Shown here: positions 17,044-25,900 of the stretch, in pieces
How the letters are laid out: each line of letters begins with the position of its first letter
How positions within the stretch are numbered: position 1 is the first letter of the stretch
NCBI GenBank assembly: GCA_016719015.1
Contig: JADKAZ010000007.1
Location: 62,001-126,000, forward strand
From: Chitinophagaceae bacterium
Lineage (GTDB): Bacteria; Bacteroidota; Bacteroidia; Chitinophagales; Chitinophagaceae
Reading direction: 5' to 3'
DNA length: 64,000 nucleotides
The notes under the pieces: generated by a model
What the model was told of the DNA's origin: nothing
Databases searched by the model: none
What the model saw: only the letters and a program-made list of their open reading frames with translations
Translations under genes and position numbers: made by a program

Positions 17044-19890
17044 ATGAAAAAAAATCAATCACTTCAAAACGTATTATATAGCCTTATCGGGTTAATAGTA
17101 CTTATAGGTATGGGATGTCAAAAAAGGGATGTAGCAGACCTGCAAGCCCCGTCATTTCCAACCACTGCCGAAGTTTTTATTGATGATTTCACCAGCGATT
17201 TGGCGTATGCCGCCTTTGGTGGTTCAGATGTAAAAGCATTTAAAGTAGATAACCAGGTAAGCTATGGCGGCACCAAACAATCCATGCGGTTTGATGTGCC
17301 TGATGCAAACAGTCCGCAAGGCTCATATGCCGGTGGTGTGTTTTTCAGCAAAACAGGAAGAAATTTATCTGGCTACAATGCATTGACATTTTACATAAAA
17401 GCATCGCAGGCAGCTACTATAGGTATTTTAGGTTTTGGAAATGATTTGGGCGAAAATAAATACCAGGTATCCCTCAGTGGCTTACCTGTAAATAGCAATT
17501 GGAAAAAAGTTATCATTCCAATACCAGATGCTTCAAAACTTACTGCGGAAAAAGGTTTATTTTATTTTTCCACCGGTCCTGAAAATGGAAGAGGCTATAC
17601 CTTTTGGGTAGATGAAGTCAGGTTTGAAAAATTGGGCGATATAGCTAACCTGCGGGGATTGATTTATACCGGACAAGACAGGGTTATCAGCAATGCAGAA
17701 ACAGGTGATAAGATTACCATTGATGGTTTACAGGCATCGGTGAACCTGCCGGGTGGTGTAAATCAGACAGTGGATATTTCACCGTACTACTTTACATTTA
17801 TTTCTTCTGCACCGGCTATTGCCAATGTAGATGCAAGAGGTATGGTGTCCGTGGTAGATGCAGGTACTACAACTATTACTGCCAAATTGGGCGACCAAAC
17901 AGCTATCGGCTCATTAAGAATTACTTCTACCGGCTTGCCTGTGGGTCCTACCACTGCAGCACCAGCACCCTCCAGGGATGCTGCTGATGTAATTTCACTT
18001 TATAGTAATACCTACACCAACGTTCCGGTTGATACCTGGAATACCCGCTGGCAATATTCTACTGCTGATAACTATTTTATTCAGGTAGCAGGCAATGATG
18101 TTATACGTTATAGAAATTTAAATTTTGTAGGCATTGATTTTTCGTCCAATACAATAAATGCATCTGCTATGAGTGGGTTTCACCTGGATATCTGGACACC
18201 GGATATTACAGCCATACCCAACAACTTTAAAGTATTGCTCATAGATTTTGGTGCGAATGGTATTGTAGGTGGTGGTGATGATGTGTCACATGAAGTTACC
18301 ATTACAAGCCCTACACTGGTTTCCAATAACTGGGTAAGCATTGATATTCCTATGTCGAGCTTTACGGGTCTTACTACCAGGGCACATATTGGACAGATAG
18401 TGCTCTCCGGTACGCTTCCTAATTTATATCTTGATAATGTCTATTTCTATAAAATCCCTACAAGGCCTGCGGTAGCCGCACCTGTACCTACAAGACTTCC
18501 TGCCAATGTAATTTCTATTTTCAGTGATACGTATACCAATGTTGCTGGCTCAGATTTTAATCCTAACTGGGGCCAGGCAACAGTTACTACACAAACTCTT
18601 ATTGCTGGTAACAATACATTGTCTTATGCAGGTTTAAATTACCAGGGTTTACAGATTGGTAGCCCCCAGAATGTATCCACCATGGGTTTTCTGCATTTGG
18701 ATTATTACACAGTTAACTCTACTAGTTTAAAAGTATTCCTCATCAGCGCCGGTCCGGTAGAAACTCCTTATACATTGCCAACTCCTACCACCGGTTGGAA
18801 TAGTGTGGATATTCCTCTTTCTGCTTTTTCACCGGTAGCACTGAATAATTTGATTCAGTTGAAGTGGGAAGGCAACGGTGATATTTATGTAGACAATATT
18901 TATTTCTTTAGAAATCCTATCACACCAACTGTTGCAGCTCCGGTTCCTACACGACCGGCAGCCGATGTACTTTCTGTATTCAGCGATTCATATACAAATA
19001 TTGCAGGCACAGATTTTAATCCTAATTGGGGACAAACAACTGTTGTAACACAAACACCTATTGTTGGTAATAATACATTGCATTATGCAAATTTCAATTA
19101 CCAGGGTATTCAGTTAGGAAGTAATCAGGATGTTTCTACTTATGGATTTCTGCACCTGGATTACTACTCCACCAATGCAACTCAGTTAAAAGTATACCTC
19201 ATCAGCCCCGGTGGTGTAGAAACACCTTTTACACTTACTGTTCCTACTACTGGATGGAATAGTGCGGATATTCCACTCTCTGCTTTTACACCCGTAGCGT
19301 TAAACAATGTTATCCAATTAAAATTTGATGGCGGCACGGGCACAAGTAATATTTTTCTGGACAACATTTATTTCTACAGAACTGGTGGTGGCGGTACATT
19401 TACTTTGAACGATGTAATTAATTTTGAACCCGCAGGATTTGGAGCTGGCTGGACATGGAATGTATTTGAGAACGGTTCAAATCCTCCATTGGAGTTTGTA
19501 GCGAATCCATTCCCAACGGGTATAAATACATCAGCAACTGTAGCGAAGTTCACCGCTCAGCAGGCGGGTCAGCCGTATGCTGGTTGCGAAACAGCAAATA
19601 GCCCTTCGGGGATGCCTATTTTTAATATAGATGCCGCTCATAAGATCGTAAAAATAATGGTGTATAAAACTACACAAAGTGATGTGGGAATAAAGTTTGC
19701 TGACCCTACTGGCTTTGCATTTCCGGAAATTAAGGTTCCTAATACAGTAATAAATGGCTGGCAGGAACTTACTTTCGACTTTACTGCACAGATCCGAAAT
19801 GGATATAAACAGATAATCATTTTCCCTGATTTCACTGCCAGAGGTTCTACCAATGTGATATATTTTGATAACATACGATTTGGTAATTAA
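17044..19890 (+). CDS. Repeat-containing glycan-binding-like lipoprotein
   Basis: A lipobox is visible (LIVLIGMGCQKRD), so the protein should be lipid-anchored and probably surface-exposed. Residues about 45-200 look like a beta-sandwich carbohydrate-binding module. A bacterial Ig-like BIG2 domain follows (about 205-300; SSAPAIANVDARGMVSVVDAG). Three copies of a repeat of about 150 residues come next (GFHLDIWTPD or GFLHLDYY core, then GWNSVDIPLSAF, then YVDNIYFF), and a last sandwich domain at the C-terminus ends IYFDNIRFGN. No catalytic motif is seen. It starts 34 bases after the glycosidase gene and precedes the GH16 gene, so a surface glycan-binding protein that holds beta-glucan chains is the best inference, similar in role to the SGBPs of classical PULs. 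Confidence 0.75.
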   Translation: MKKNQSLQNVLYSLIGLIVLIGMGCQKRDVADLQAPSFPTTAEVFIDDFTSDLAYAAFGGSDVKAFKVDNQVSYGGTKQSMRFDVPDANSPQGSYAGGVFFSKTGRNLSGYNALTFYIKASQAATIGILGFGNDLGENKYQVSLSGLPVNSNWKKVIIPIPDASKLTAEKGLFYFSTGPENGRGYTFWVDEVRFEKLGDIANLRGLIYTGQDRVISNAETGDKITIDGLQASVNLPGGVNQTVDISPYYFTFISSAPAIANVDARGMVSVVDAGTTTITAKLGDQTAIGSLRITSTGLPVGPTTAAPAPSRDAADVISLYSNTYTNVPVDTWNTRWQYSTADNYFIQVAGNDVIRYRNLNFVGIDFSSNTINASAMSGFHLDIWTPDITAIPNNFKVLLIDFGANGIVGGGDDVSHEVTITSPTLVSNNWVSIDIPMSSFTGLTTRAHIGQIVLSGTLPNLYLDNVYFYKIPTRPAVAAPVPTRLPANVISIFSDTYTNVAGSDFNPNWGQATVTTQTLIAGNNTLSYAGLNYQGLQIGSPQNVSTMGFLHLDYYTVNSTSLKVFLISAGPVETPYTLPTPTTGWNSVDIPLSAFSPVALNNLIQLKWEGNGDIYVDNIYFFRNPITPTVAAPVPTRPAADVLSVFSDSYTNIAGTDFNPNWGQTTVVTQTPIVGNNTLHYANFNYQGIQLGSNQDVSTYGFLHLDYYSTNATQLKVYLISPGGVETPFTLTVPTTGWNSADIPLSAFTPVALNNVIQLKFDGGTGTSNIFLDNIYFYRTGGGGTFTLNDVINFEPAGFGAGWTWNVFENGSNPPLEFVANPFPTGINTSATVAKFTAQQAGQPYAGCETANSPSGMPIFNIDAAHKIVKIMVYKTTQSDVGIKFADPTGFAFPEIKVPNTVINGWQELTFDFTAQIRNGYKQIIIFPDFTARGSTNVIYFDNIRFGN
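17958..19380 (+). repeat. Three tandem in-frame repeats of about 450-500 bases
   Basis: The lipoprotein gene holds three direct repeat units, roughly 17958-18468, 18469-18927 and 18928-19380. Each begins with a proline-rich linker (A-A-P-x-P-x-R) and ends at DNxYFY or DNIYFF. Units 2 and 3 are clearly closer to each other (shared FNPNWGQ, GNNTL, NYQG, GFLHLDYY, TTGWNS, PLSAF, PVALNN) than to unit 1, which suggests a later duplication of that unit. Confidence 0.8.
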
Positions 19891-19897
19891 AATAAAG

Positions 19898-19927
19898 CCG
19901 GATTAAACAGGTAACTGTTTAATCCGG
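19898..19927 (+). terminator. Perfect 13-bp intercistronic hairpin with GTAA tetraloop
   Basis: CCGGATTAAACAG, loop GTAA, then CTGTTTAATCCGG pair without a mismatch, eight bases after the lipoprotein stop and 45 bases before the GH16 start. The loop fits the stable GNRA class. No T-tract follows, so full rho-independent termination is doubtful. An mRNA 3'-end stabiliser or a partial terminator that raises expression of the two upstream surface genes is more likely. Confidence 0.7.
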
Positions 19928-19972
19928 TATACTAATTTGAATATTTTAAAGTCAACGAATAAAAATTGCGAT

Positions 19973-20800
19973 ATGAGAAAATCAAGTATAAATATATTCT
20001 GCGCTGCTATAAGCTCCCTGCTGCTGCTATCAGGCTGTGTAAAGGAAGCCGTACAAACATTGCCACAGCGGGAGTGGGAATTAGTTTGGAGTGATGATTT
20101 TACCGGCACAGCCGGCACTTCACCTGATAATGCCAAATGGTCTTTTGACATAGGGACGGGTATCAATGGCTGGGGCAACAGTGAACTACAATATTATACC
20201 AACCGCCCTTCAAATGCACAAAAAGACGGTAGTGGTAATTTAGTAATTACCGCCCGGAGCGAATCTTATGCAGGATCTGGCTTTACCTCTGCGAGAATTA
20301 AAACAAAAAATTTGTTTGAACAATCGTATGGCCGGTTTGAAGCGAGGATAAAAACACCAACAGGACCAGGCCTGTGGCCGGCGTTCTGGATGCTCGGTTC
20401 CAATATTGATGCAACGCCATGGCCGCAGTGTGGAGAAATTGATATAATGGAACAACGAGGACAGGAGCCATTCATTACCCATGGCAGTGTACATGGACCC
20501 GGTTATTCCGGAGCCAATGCCAAAACCAAAGCATATGCGTTAGCCAATGGACGATTTGATACTGATTATCATATCTATGCTATAGAATGGGGCGAGAACT
20601 ATATTGATTACTTCGTTGATAATTTCCTTTATCAACGAATAACACCGGATGATGTAACCGGGCAATGGGTGTATGACCATCCTTTTTTCATTATTTTAAA
20701 TGTAGCTGTTGGCGGAAATTTTGTTGGCTTTCCAACAACCGGCACCCCCTTTCCCCAATCCATGTATGTGGACTATGTAAGAGTGTATAAAGAGAAATAA
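19973..20800 (+). CDS. GH16 family beta-glucanase lipoprotein (laminarinase-like)
   Basis: The start at 19973 gives a lipoprotein signal (SSLLLLSGCVKEA). The mature protein is one GH16 jelly-roll domain of about 250 residues. It has the catalytic signature GEIDIMEQRG with nucleophile Glu155, Asp157 and acid/base Glu160, and the typical flanks GLWPAFWMLGSN, HIYAIEWGENYIDYFVD and FIILNVAVGGNF. The ExDxxE form (with the extra Met) is that of endo-1,3-beta-glucanases. It would cut laminarin-like chains at the cell surface or in the periplasm. It follows the repeat lipoprotein and the intercistronic hairpin, and precedes the phosphorylase-like gene by 98 bases. The upstream in-frame ATG at 19937 would only add residues before the signal sequence. 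Confidence 0.93.
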   Translation: MRKSSINIFCAAISSLLLLSGCVKEAVQTLPQREWELVWSDDFTGTAGTSPDNAKWSFDIGTGINGWGNSELQYYTNRPSNAQKDGSGNLVITARSESYAGSGFTSARIKTKNLFEQSYGRFEARIKTPTGPGLWPAFWMLGSNIDATPWPQCGEIDIMEQRGQEPFITHGSVHGPGYSGANAKTKAYALANGRFDTDYHIYAIEWGENYIDYFVDNFLYQRITPDDVTGQWVYDHPFFIILNVAVGGNFVGFPTTGTPFPQSMYVDYVRVYKEK

Positions 20801-20898
20801 CCAGTTTTATCTCAGCAAAACATGGTGTGCCAAGGGTAATAGCTATTGGTAATAGGATATAGTATGCCATTGAATTTTAAAAATGATGACCATAAGCG

Positions 20899-23800
20899 AT
20901 GCTTGACCAGTTAAACGATAGCACAACTACAGATAAAGTAGTAACATTTAGCGAAGTAAAAAAGGGTAAGGAGGTTTTTTATAAAATCTCCAACGTAGAT
21001 AAAATGCGGCCCTTTTTTATGACTATTGTCAGCGACTCCAATCACTGGATGTTTATAGCAAGCAATGGAGGTATATCGGCAGGTCGTAAAAATTCAGAAT
21101 ATGCTTTATTCCCTTACTATACTGATGATAAAATAACAGAGTCGGCAGAAATTACGGGTTGCAAAACCATCTTAAAGGTATTTGCCAATGGTGAAAATTA
21201 TATTTGGGAACCTTTTTCTGCAAGAAGTGAAGGACTTTTCAATTGCCAAAGAAACCTGTACAAAAACCGTTATGGAAATAAAATAATTTTTGAGGAAATA
21301 AACCTTGACTTAGCTATTACATTTCAATACGAATGGAACAGTAGCAACCTGTTTGGTTTTGTCAGAAGGGCAACCATTATTAATAATTCGCTGAATGAAG
21401 TTTCCATACAACTTATCGATGGTTTGCAAAACATTTTACCATATGGCGTAGGCAGCGATTTACAAAGCACAACCAGTAATCTTGCTGATGCCTATAAGCG
21501 ATCAGAAATATTGCCCCAAACCGGCCTGGGTATTTTTGCATTAAGTGCCATTATTGTTGACAAAGCAGAACCCAGCGAAGCCCTGAAGGCAAATGTTATT
21601 TGGTCGGCAGGGCTGGATAATCCAAAGTATTTACTTTCCTCTTTACAACTTAACAAATTCAGGCAAGGCGGCCTTCTGCAACACGAAGAAGATATAAAAG
21701 GGGAAAAGGGAGCTTATTTTATTTGCAGTGATTTTAACCTTGTGCCAGGTGAAGAAAAAAGCTGGTGGATCGTAGCCAATGTAAACCTAAGCCAGTCAGC
21801 CATTATACAACTGGCCGATACCATACAGCATAACAGCCACCTTGTAAGCAAAGTGCTTACTGATGTGGAAACAGGAACTAACAACCTGGTGGCTTTAGCT
21901 GCCGCTGCCGATGGACTTCAATACAGTTCCGATGAGTTATTAAACACCCGGCATTTTTCCAATGTACTCTTCAATATCATGCGGGGTGGCATTTTTGATG
22001 ATAACTATCAAATTGGGAAAAGAGATTTTATCATTTATTTCAAAAATGCAAGTGTTGTTGTTTATGAAAAAAACGAACAGTTACTTACTTCTTTATCAGA
22101 ACAATTTTCGCTATTCACTTTAAATGAAATTGCTGTTCAATCAGGCGATGCCGATTTTGTACGCCTGGCTACGGAATACCTGCCATTAAAATTCAGCCGC
22201 AGGCATGGAGACCCCAGCCGACCCTGGAATAAATTTACCATCAACACAAGAAGTGAAATTGATGGCTCCAAAATTCTGAACTACGAGGGAAACTGGCGGG
22301 ACATTTTTCAAAACTGGGAAGCGTTGGCACATTCTTATCCTGCCTTTATTGAGGGCATGATTTTTAAATTTTTGAATGCTTCGACTTTTGATGGGTACAA
22401 TCCTTACCGGGTCACCAAAGATGGTTTTGATTGGGAAACAATTGAGCCGGATAATCCCTGGTCTTATATCGGCTATTGGGGCGACCACCAGGTTATATAC
22501 CTGCTCAAGTTTTTAGAGTTTGCACAAAACCACTATCCGGAACTGCTTACAACAATGTTGGGTAAAGAAAATTTTGTATATGCTAATGTTCCGTACAAAA
22601 TAAAAACGTATCAGCAAATTCTTAAAAATCCAAAAGACACAATCGAGTTCAATCATACCGCTGATACTGCAATCCGCAAAAGAATGATGCAGTTTGGAGC
22701 TGATGGAGCTTTGTTAACTAATAACCGGGAAGCAATTCACCATGTAAATTTTGCAGAAAAGATTTTAGCAAACTTGCTTGCAAAGCTTACCAACCTGGTG
22801 CCAGGCGGTGGTATCTGGATGAATACACAACGGCCGGAATGGAACGATGCAAATAATGCACTGGTGGGCAATGGCCTCTCTATGGTTACTTTATATTACC
22901 TGAGAAGATTCCTGGTATTTCTTAAACCATTATTTAATTCAAGAACCACAACTGAATTTCTACTTTCTGAAGAACTATATGGTTATTTTATTTCAGTAGC
23001 TACAATTTTTGAAAAGTACGTAGGTTCATTACCTGTTGGTATTGATAAACAGCTGAAGAAAAAAATGCTGGATGAGCTGGGTGAGGTTAGCGGCGAGTTC
23101 AGAACACAGGTTTATTCAAATCATTTTTCAGGCAGCAAATCAATAGTTCAGGGTGATGCTATTGCCAGGTTTATTGAAACGGTTTTAGCATTCATGGATA
23201 ATTCCATTCAAGCTAATAAACGAGAAGATGGCCTGTACCATACGTACAACTTATTAACTTATGATGATAGCAAAATAGAAATTTCGCATTTGAGCGAGAT
23301 GCTGGAAGGCCAGGTAGCTGTTTTGAGCAGTGGCTATTTATTACCCGGAGAAAGCCTTCAGGTATTGGATGCTTTAAAGGACAGCACACTTTACCGGCAA
23401 GATCAGGACAGCTATATATTGTATCCTAATAAGGAGCTGCCATCTTTTTTGCAAAAGAATAATGTGCCGGGTGATGCCGTACAAGCTGTACCACTACTCC
23501 GGCAACTGCTTGCAGATGGCGGTGCAGGCATTTTAGAAAAAGATATACACGGCAATTTTCATTTCAATGGAAATTTTAAAAATGCAACGGATGTAGATTC
23601 AGCACTCCAAAAACTCGATAGCAAATACCAGCCATCAGTCCACAAGGACCGGTTAGATGTATTATCACTTTTTGAACAGGTGTTTAATCATAAAGCGTTT
23701 ACCGGGAGGTCAGGAACTTTTTTTGCCTATGAAGGATTGGGTTCTATCTATTGGCATATGGTTTCCAAATTATTACTGGCCGTGCAAGAAGTTTGTTTGT

Positions 23801-24354
23801 CAGCAGCCAAACAAAAGACCGATTTGGAAATTCAAAAGAAGTTGTACCAACATTATTATGCTATTAAAAATGGCATAGGAGTACATAAGCCGCCTGCACA
23901 GTATGGAGCTTTTCCTACAGATCCTTATTCCCACACTCCATTCGGTAAAGGAGCACAACAACCCGGTATGACAGGACAGGTAAAAGAGGATATCCTTAGC
24001 CGGTTTGGTGAATTAGGTGTTTTTGTAAAAGAAGGCAGGTTGATATTTAGCCCGGTATTGCTGCGCAAGAATGAATTTTCACAGGCGGATAAAGAAGTTT
24101 TAATCATTAATACAAAGGGCGAAGAACAGGTTATTACATTGAAAAATAAATCTATGATGTTCACCCTTTGCCAGGTGCCGGTAATATATGTGGTGCAGGA
24201 GAAACAAGGTTTACAAATAGAAGATAAAAATGGAGTTGTAAGGCAAGGAGAAACTTTAGAACTTACCGAAGAAGAAACCCGGAATATCTTCAAAAGAAAA
24301 GGGGACATTTTTTCTATCACGGTTTTTATTCATCCCTCAAATCTATTGGAGTGA
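20899..24354 (+). CDS. Cytoplasmic glycan phosphorylase, probable GH149-type beta-1,3-glucan phosphorylase
   Basis: The 1151-residue protein has no signal peptide or membrane segment. Its N-terminal beta-sandwich (about 20-330) and helical middle resemble clan GH-Q phosphorylases such as GH94: NSEYALFPYYTDDK early, then DNPWSYIGYWGDHQVIYLLKF, and QRPEWNDANNALVGNGLSM, where Asp650 fits the position of the catalytic acid. GH94 enzymes are usually about 800 residues. The longer size and the neighbours GH16, GH17 and GH30 point to GH149 (or GH161), families that phosphorolyse beta-1,3-gluco-oligosaccharides to glucose-1-phosphate. That family call rests on size, motif and context, not on a database match. 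The start ATG follows a 98-base gap that holds no other recognisable feature. Confidence 0.7.
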   Translation: MLDQLNDSTTTDKVVTFSEVKKGKEVFYKISNVDKMRPFFMTIVSDSNHWMFIASNGGISAGRKNSEYALFPYYTDDKITESAEITGCKTILKVFANGENYIWEPFSARSEGLFNCQRNLYKNRYGNKIIFEEINLDLAITFQYEWNSSNLFGFVRRATIINNSLNEVSIQLIDGLQNILPYGVGSDLQSTTSNLADAYKRSEILPQTGLGIFALSAIIVDKAEPSEALKANVIWSAGLDNPKYLLSSLQLNKFRQGGLLQHEEDIKGEKGAYFICSDFNLVPGEEKSWWIVANVNLSQSAIIQLADTIQHNSHLVSKVLTDVETGTNNLVALAAAADGLQYSSDELLNTRHFSNVLFNIMRGGIFDDNYQIGKRDFIIYFKNASVVVYEKNEQLLTSLSEQFSLFTLNEIAVQSGDADFVRLATEYLPLKFSRRHGDPSRPWNKFTINTRSEIDGSKILNYEGNWRDIFQNWEALAHSYPAFIEGMIFKFLNASTFDGYNPYRVTKDGFDWETIEPDNPWSYIGYWGDHQVIYLLKFLEFAQNHYPELLTTMLGKENFVYANVPYKIKTYQQILKNPKDTIEFNHTADTAIRKRMMQFGADGALLTNNREAIHHVNFAEKILANLLAKLTNLVPGGGIWMNTQRPEWNDANNALVGNGLSMVTLYYLRRFLVFLKPLFNSRTTTEFLLSEELYGYFISVATIFEKYVGSLPVGIDKQLKKKMLDELGEVSGEFRTQVYSNHFSGSKSIVQGDAIARFIETVLAFMDNSIQANKREDGLYHTYNLLTYDDSKIEISHLSEMLEGQVAVLSSGYLLPGESLQVLDALKDSTLYRQDQDSYILYPNKELPSFLQKNNVPGDAVQAVPLLRQLLADGGAGILEKDIHGNFHFNGNFKNATDVDSALQKLDSKYQPSVHKDRLDVLSLFEQVFNHKAFTGRSGTFFAYEGLGSIYWHMVSKLLLAVQEVCLSAAKQKTDLEIQKKLYQHYYAIKNGIGVHKPPAQYGAFPTDPYSHTPFGKGAQQPGMTGQVKEDILSRFGELGVFVKEGRLIFSPVLLRKNEFSQADKEVLIINTKGEEQVITLKNKSMMFTLCQVPVIYVVQEKQGLQIEDKNGVVRQGETLELTEEETRNIFKRKGDIFSITVFIHPSNLLE

Positions 24355-24386
24355 GGATTATAGTATAAACGATTATTGCCAGTAAA

Positions 24387-25874
24387 GTGAAACGTCTATT
24401 TATTCCAATATTATTCTACACATGCATGAGCAGCAATGTTTCCGCACAGCAGTCGAATGCAAACGCCGCAATTTATGAAACCTCAGCATCCGGCAGAAAG
24501 CTGGAACGTATTTCTGAAACACTACCTGTAAAAGGGGCGGTAGAAATAACAATAAACCCTGATAAACGATTTCAACGTATTACAGGTTTTGGAGGTTCGT
24601 TCACACAAGCATCTGCATATTTACTTAATGGGTTGAGTAAAGCCAACCGGGAAAAAATATTAAAGGCCTATTTTGCTGAGGAAGGAGCTAATTATTCACT
24701 TACCCGTACCCATATCAATTCCTGTGATTTTTCAACGTACCAGTATGCATATAATAATGTACCGGGTGACATCACTTTGCAGCAGTTTGATATCAGTGAA
24801 GACATGAAGGGTATTATTCCTATGATAAAAGAGGCGCAGCAAATTTCAAAAGATGGATTCAGGATTATTGCATCACCATGGACGGCGCCACCCTGGATGA
24901 AGGACAACAACAATTGGGTAGGTGGTAAACTATTGCCACAGTATTACCCCACCTGGGCACTGTACTTTTCAAAATATTTTACAGCATATAAAAAAGAGGG
25001 TATTGATATCTGGGGAATAACAGTAGAGAATGAACCTCATGGAAACGGCAATAACTGGGAGAGTATGCTCTTTACTCCCAAAGAAATGACCGATTTTGTG
25101 GAGCTGCACCTGGGTCCCCGGTTAGCAAAGGACGGTTACGGAAAAATAAAAATATTAGGCTACGACCAAAACCGGGCAGGGCTGAAAGAATGGGTGGATG
25201 AAATGTACCGATCGAAAAAATCATCAAAATATTTTGCCGGAACTGCTATGCATTGGTATGAAAGCACCTATGATTATTTTGGCGAAGCCCTGCAATATGC
25301 ACACAAAAAAAATCCGGCTAAACATTTAATTAATACGGAGGCCTGCATTGATGCCGAAGTACCAAAATGGAAAGATGATGATTGGTACTGGAAGCAGGAA
25401 GCCACCGACTGGGGCTGGGACTGGGCTTCTGAAAAAGAAAAATACCTGCACCCAAAATATGTACCTGCCTTTCGCTATGCCCGGGATATCATCGGCTGTC
25501 TTAATAATTATGTAGATGGCTGGATTGACTGGAACATGGTGCTTGATAAGCAGGGTGGCCCCAACTGGTTTAAAAACTGGTGCATTGCGCCTGTAATAGT
25601 TGACACCGCAACAGATGAAGTGTATTTCACTCCCTTATATTATGTGATGGCACATTTCAGTAAATTCATTCGTCCCGGTGCTGTAAGGGTGGATTGCATG
25701 CTGAATCATAAAGAACTGATGGCTACTGCAGTCAAAAACCCGGATGGAACTATAGCTGTAATTATTTTTAATCCTACCGAAGAAGCTCAACCACTTAAAA
25801 TTAATCTCAACAATAAAAAAACTAATATTTCAATTAGTGCAAAGGCCTTGCAAACGGTGGTAATCAAATCATAG
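24387..25874 (+). CDS. GH30 family glycosidase, secreted
   Basis: Translation starts with GTG and gives a signal peptide (RLFIPILFYTCMSSNVSAQ). The catalytic barrel shows GFGGSFTQASAYLL, PWTAPPWMK, the acid/base Glu216 in TVENEPHGNGNNWESM and the nucleophile Glu318 in LINTEACID. A small beta-domain closes the C-terminus (residues about 420-495). This is the GH30 subfamily 1/3 layout, whose members are beta-1,6-glucanases, beta-1,6-glucosidases or glucosylceramidases. In laminarin loci of marine Bacteroidota a GH30 removes beta-1,6 branches, and the neighbours here suggest the same role in the periplasm. The gene starts 33 bases after the phosphorylase gene. Confidence 0.9.
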   Translation: MKRLFIPILFYTCMSSNVSAQQSNANAAIYETSASGRKLERISETLPVKGAVEITINPDKRFQRITGFGGSFTQASAYLLNGLSKANREKILKAYFAEEGANYSLTRTHINSCDFSTYQYAYNNVPGDITLQQFDISEDMKGIIPMIKEAQQISKDGFRIIASPWTAPPWMKDNNNWVGGKLLPQYYPTWALYFSKYFTAYKKEGIDIWGITVENEPHGNGNNWESMLFTPKEMTDFVELHLGPRLAKDGYGKIKILGYDQNRAGLKEWVDEMYRSKKSSKYFAGTAMHWYESTYDYFGEALQYAHKKNPAKHLINTEACIDAEVPKWKDDDWYWKQEATDWGWDWASEKEKYLHPKYVPAFRYARDIIGCLNNYVDGWIDWNMVLDKQGGPNWFKNWCIAPVIVDTATDEVYFTPLYYVMAHFSKFIRPGAVRVDCMLNHKELMATAVKNPDGTIAVIIFNPTEEAQPLKINLNNKKTNISISAKALQTVVIKS

Positions 25875-25900
25875 GAATAGTAAAACTTAATCTCTTTAAT

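Noticed and set aside
13891..19890. First two genes of the glucan operon as a SusC/SusD pair
   Set aside because: There is no plug domain, TonB box or SusD TPR fold; the first is a TIM-barrel enzyme and the second a beta-sandwich repeat lipoprotein.
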